DNA from: Rugalucina vietnamica
Taxonomy: Eukaryota; Mollusca; Bivalvia; Lucinida; Lucinidae
Direction: 5' to 3'
DNA length: 64,000 bases
Assembly (NCBI GenBank): GCA_964017185.1
Contig: OZ024874.1
Span: 22,183,457-22,247,456, forward strand
Part shown: in pieces, positions 63,986-64,000 of the stretch
How positions within the stretch are numbered: position 1 is the first letter of the stretch
Layout: every line of letters begins with the position of its first letter
Position numbers and translations under genes: made by a program
Notes under the pieces: generated by a model
Databases searched by the model: none
What the model was told of the DNA's origin: nothing
What the model saw: the letters and a program-made list of their open reading frames with translations, nothing else

Positions 63986-64000
63986 CCCTTGGTTCATTCT

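Noticed and set aside
1-64000. Retrovirus-like, Polinton-like or other capsid-bearing elements
   Set aside because: I found no long terminal direct repeats, integrase, capsid or DNA polymerase motifs in any frame I read.

Overview
This window reads as nuclear DNA of a metazoan, most probably a bivalve mollusc. The evidence is AT-rich sequence with GT-AG introns, a bilaterian-type notum gene, tRNA-derived SINEs whose tails run GGGACGTAAAAC, and very many small palindromic DNA elements. It also holds the (TCCG)n-associated, cccc/gggg-ended elements and the GGTGAGCTAAAA-ended repeat that I associate with bivalve genomes. Species assignment is inference. No prokaryotic operon, CRISPR array, or retroviral or other capsid-bearing element was recognised.

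Three host genes can be read, all on the minus strand. (1) 6934-14694: a seven-exon gene for a predicted 765-residue type I membrane protein. Its parts in order are signal peptide, SUEL/galactose-lectin-like domain, CUB-like domain, heavily N-glycosylated Thr/Ser/Asn-rich stalk, one transmembrane helix and a basic tail with a PPKY motif. An intron carries a decayed extra CUB-like exon, and an inverted, decayed partial copy of the same gene lies at about 18.0-18.65 kb. (2) 20311-22092: a single-coding-exon rhodopsin-class GPCR of 593 residues, probably a neuropeptide receptor. (3) 29834-60546: a complete twelve-exon notum gene (Wnt palmitoleoyl carboxylesterase), about 30.7 kb long and 562 residues. 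All twelve exons join in frame, the catalytic Ser/Asp/His are present, and one exon adds a roughly 54-residue Lys/Arg-rich insert.

Most other sequence is mobile or tandem DNA. There is a TA-flanked mariner-like element inside a 60-bp-period minisatellite (0-2.4 kb), and an element of about 1.5 kb with nested inverted termini (15.06-16.55 kb). A 3.6-kb element with symmetrical subterminal repeats sits in a notum intron (35.9-39.5 kb). Four short-element families recur: A (hairpin GAACCGCCTC, ends CATTACGAAAACATG), B (TTAA-flanked, piggyBac-like), C (hairpin AAGGCGCTGATCAGC, ends TGAGCC...GAGAAAACC) and D (GGTAACTGAG...GGTACAAG). Several large foldbacks are also present. Minisatellites lie at 24.8-26.4, 26.5-26.9, 49.7-51.7, 55.5-56.7, 58.6-59.5 and 63.5-64.0 kb.

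The main observations are these. Family A copies and microsatellites repeatedly abut splice sites. The notum exon carrying the start of the catalytic-serine codon is partly reduplicated through a (GACA)n array next to its splice donor. The lectin/CUB receptor locus shows domain duplication and decay. The genes do not form one pathway: notum acts on Wnt signalling, while the receptor and the lectin/CUB protein are separate cell-surface genes.
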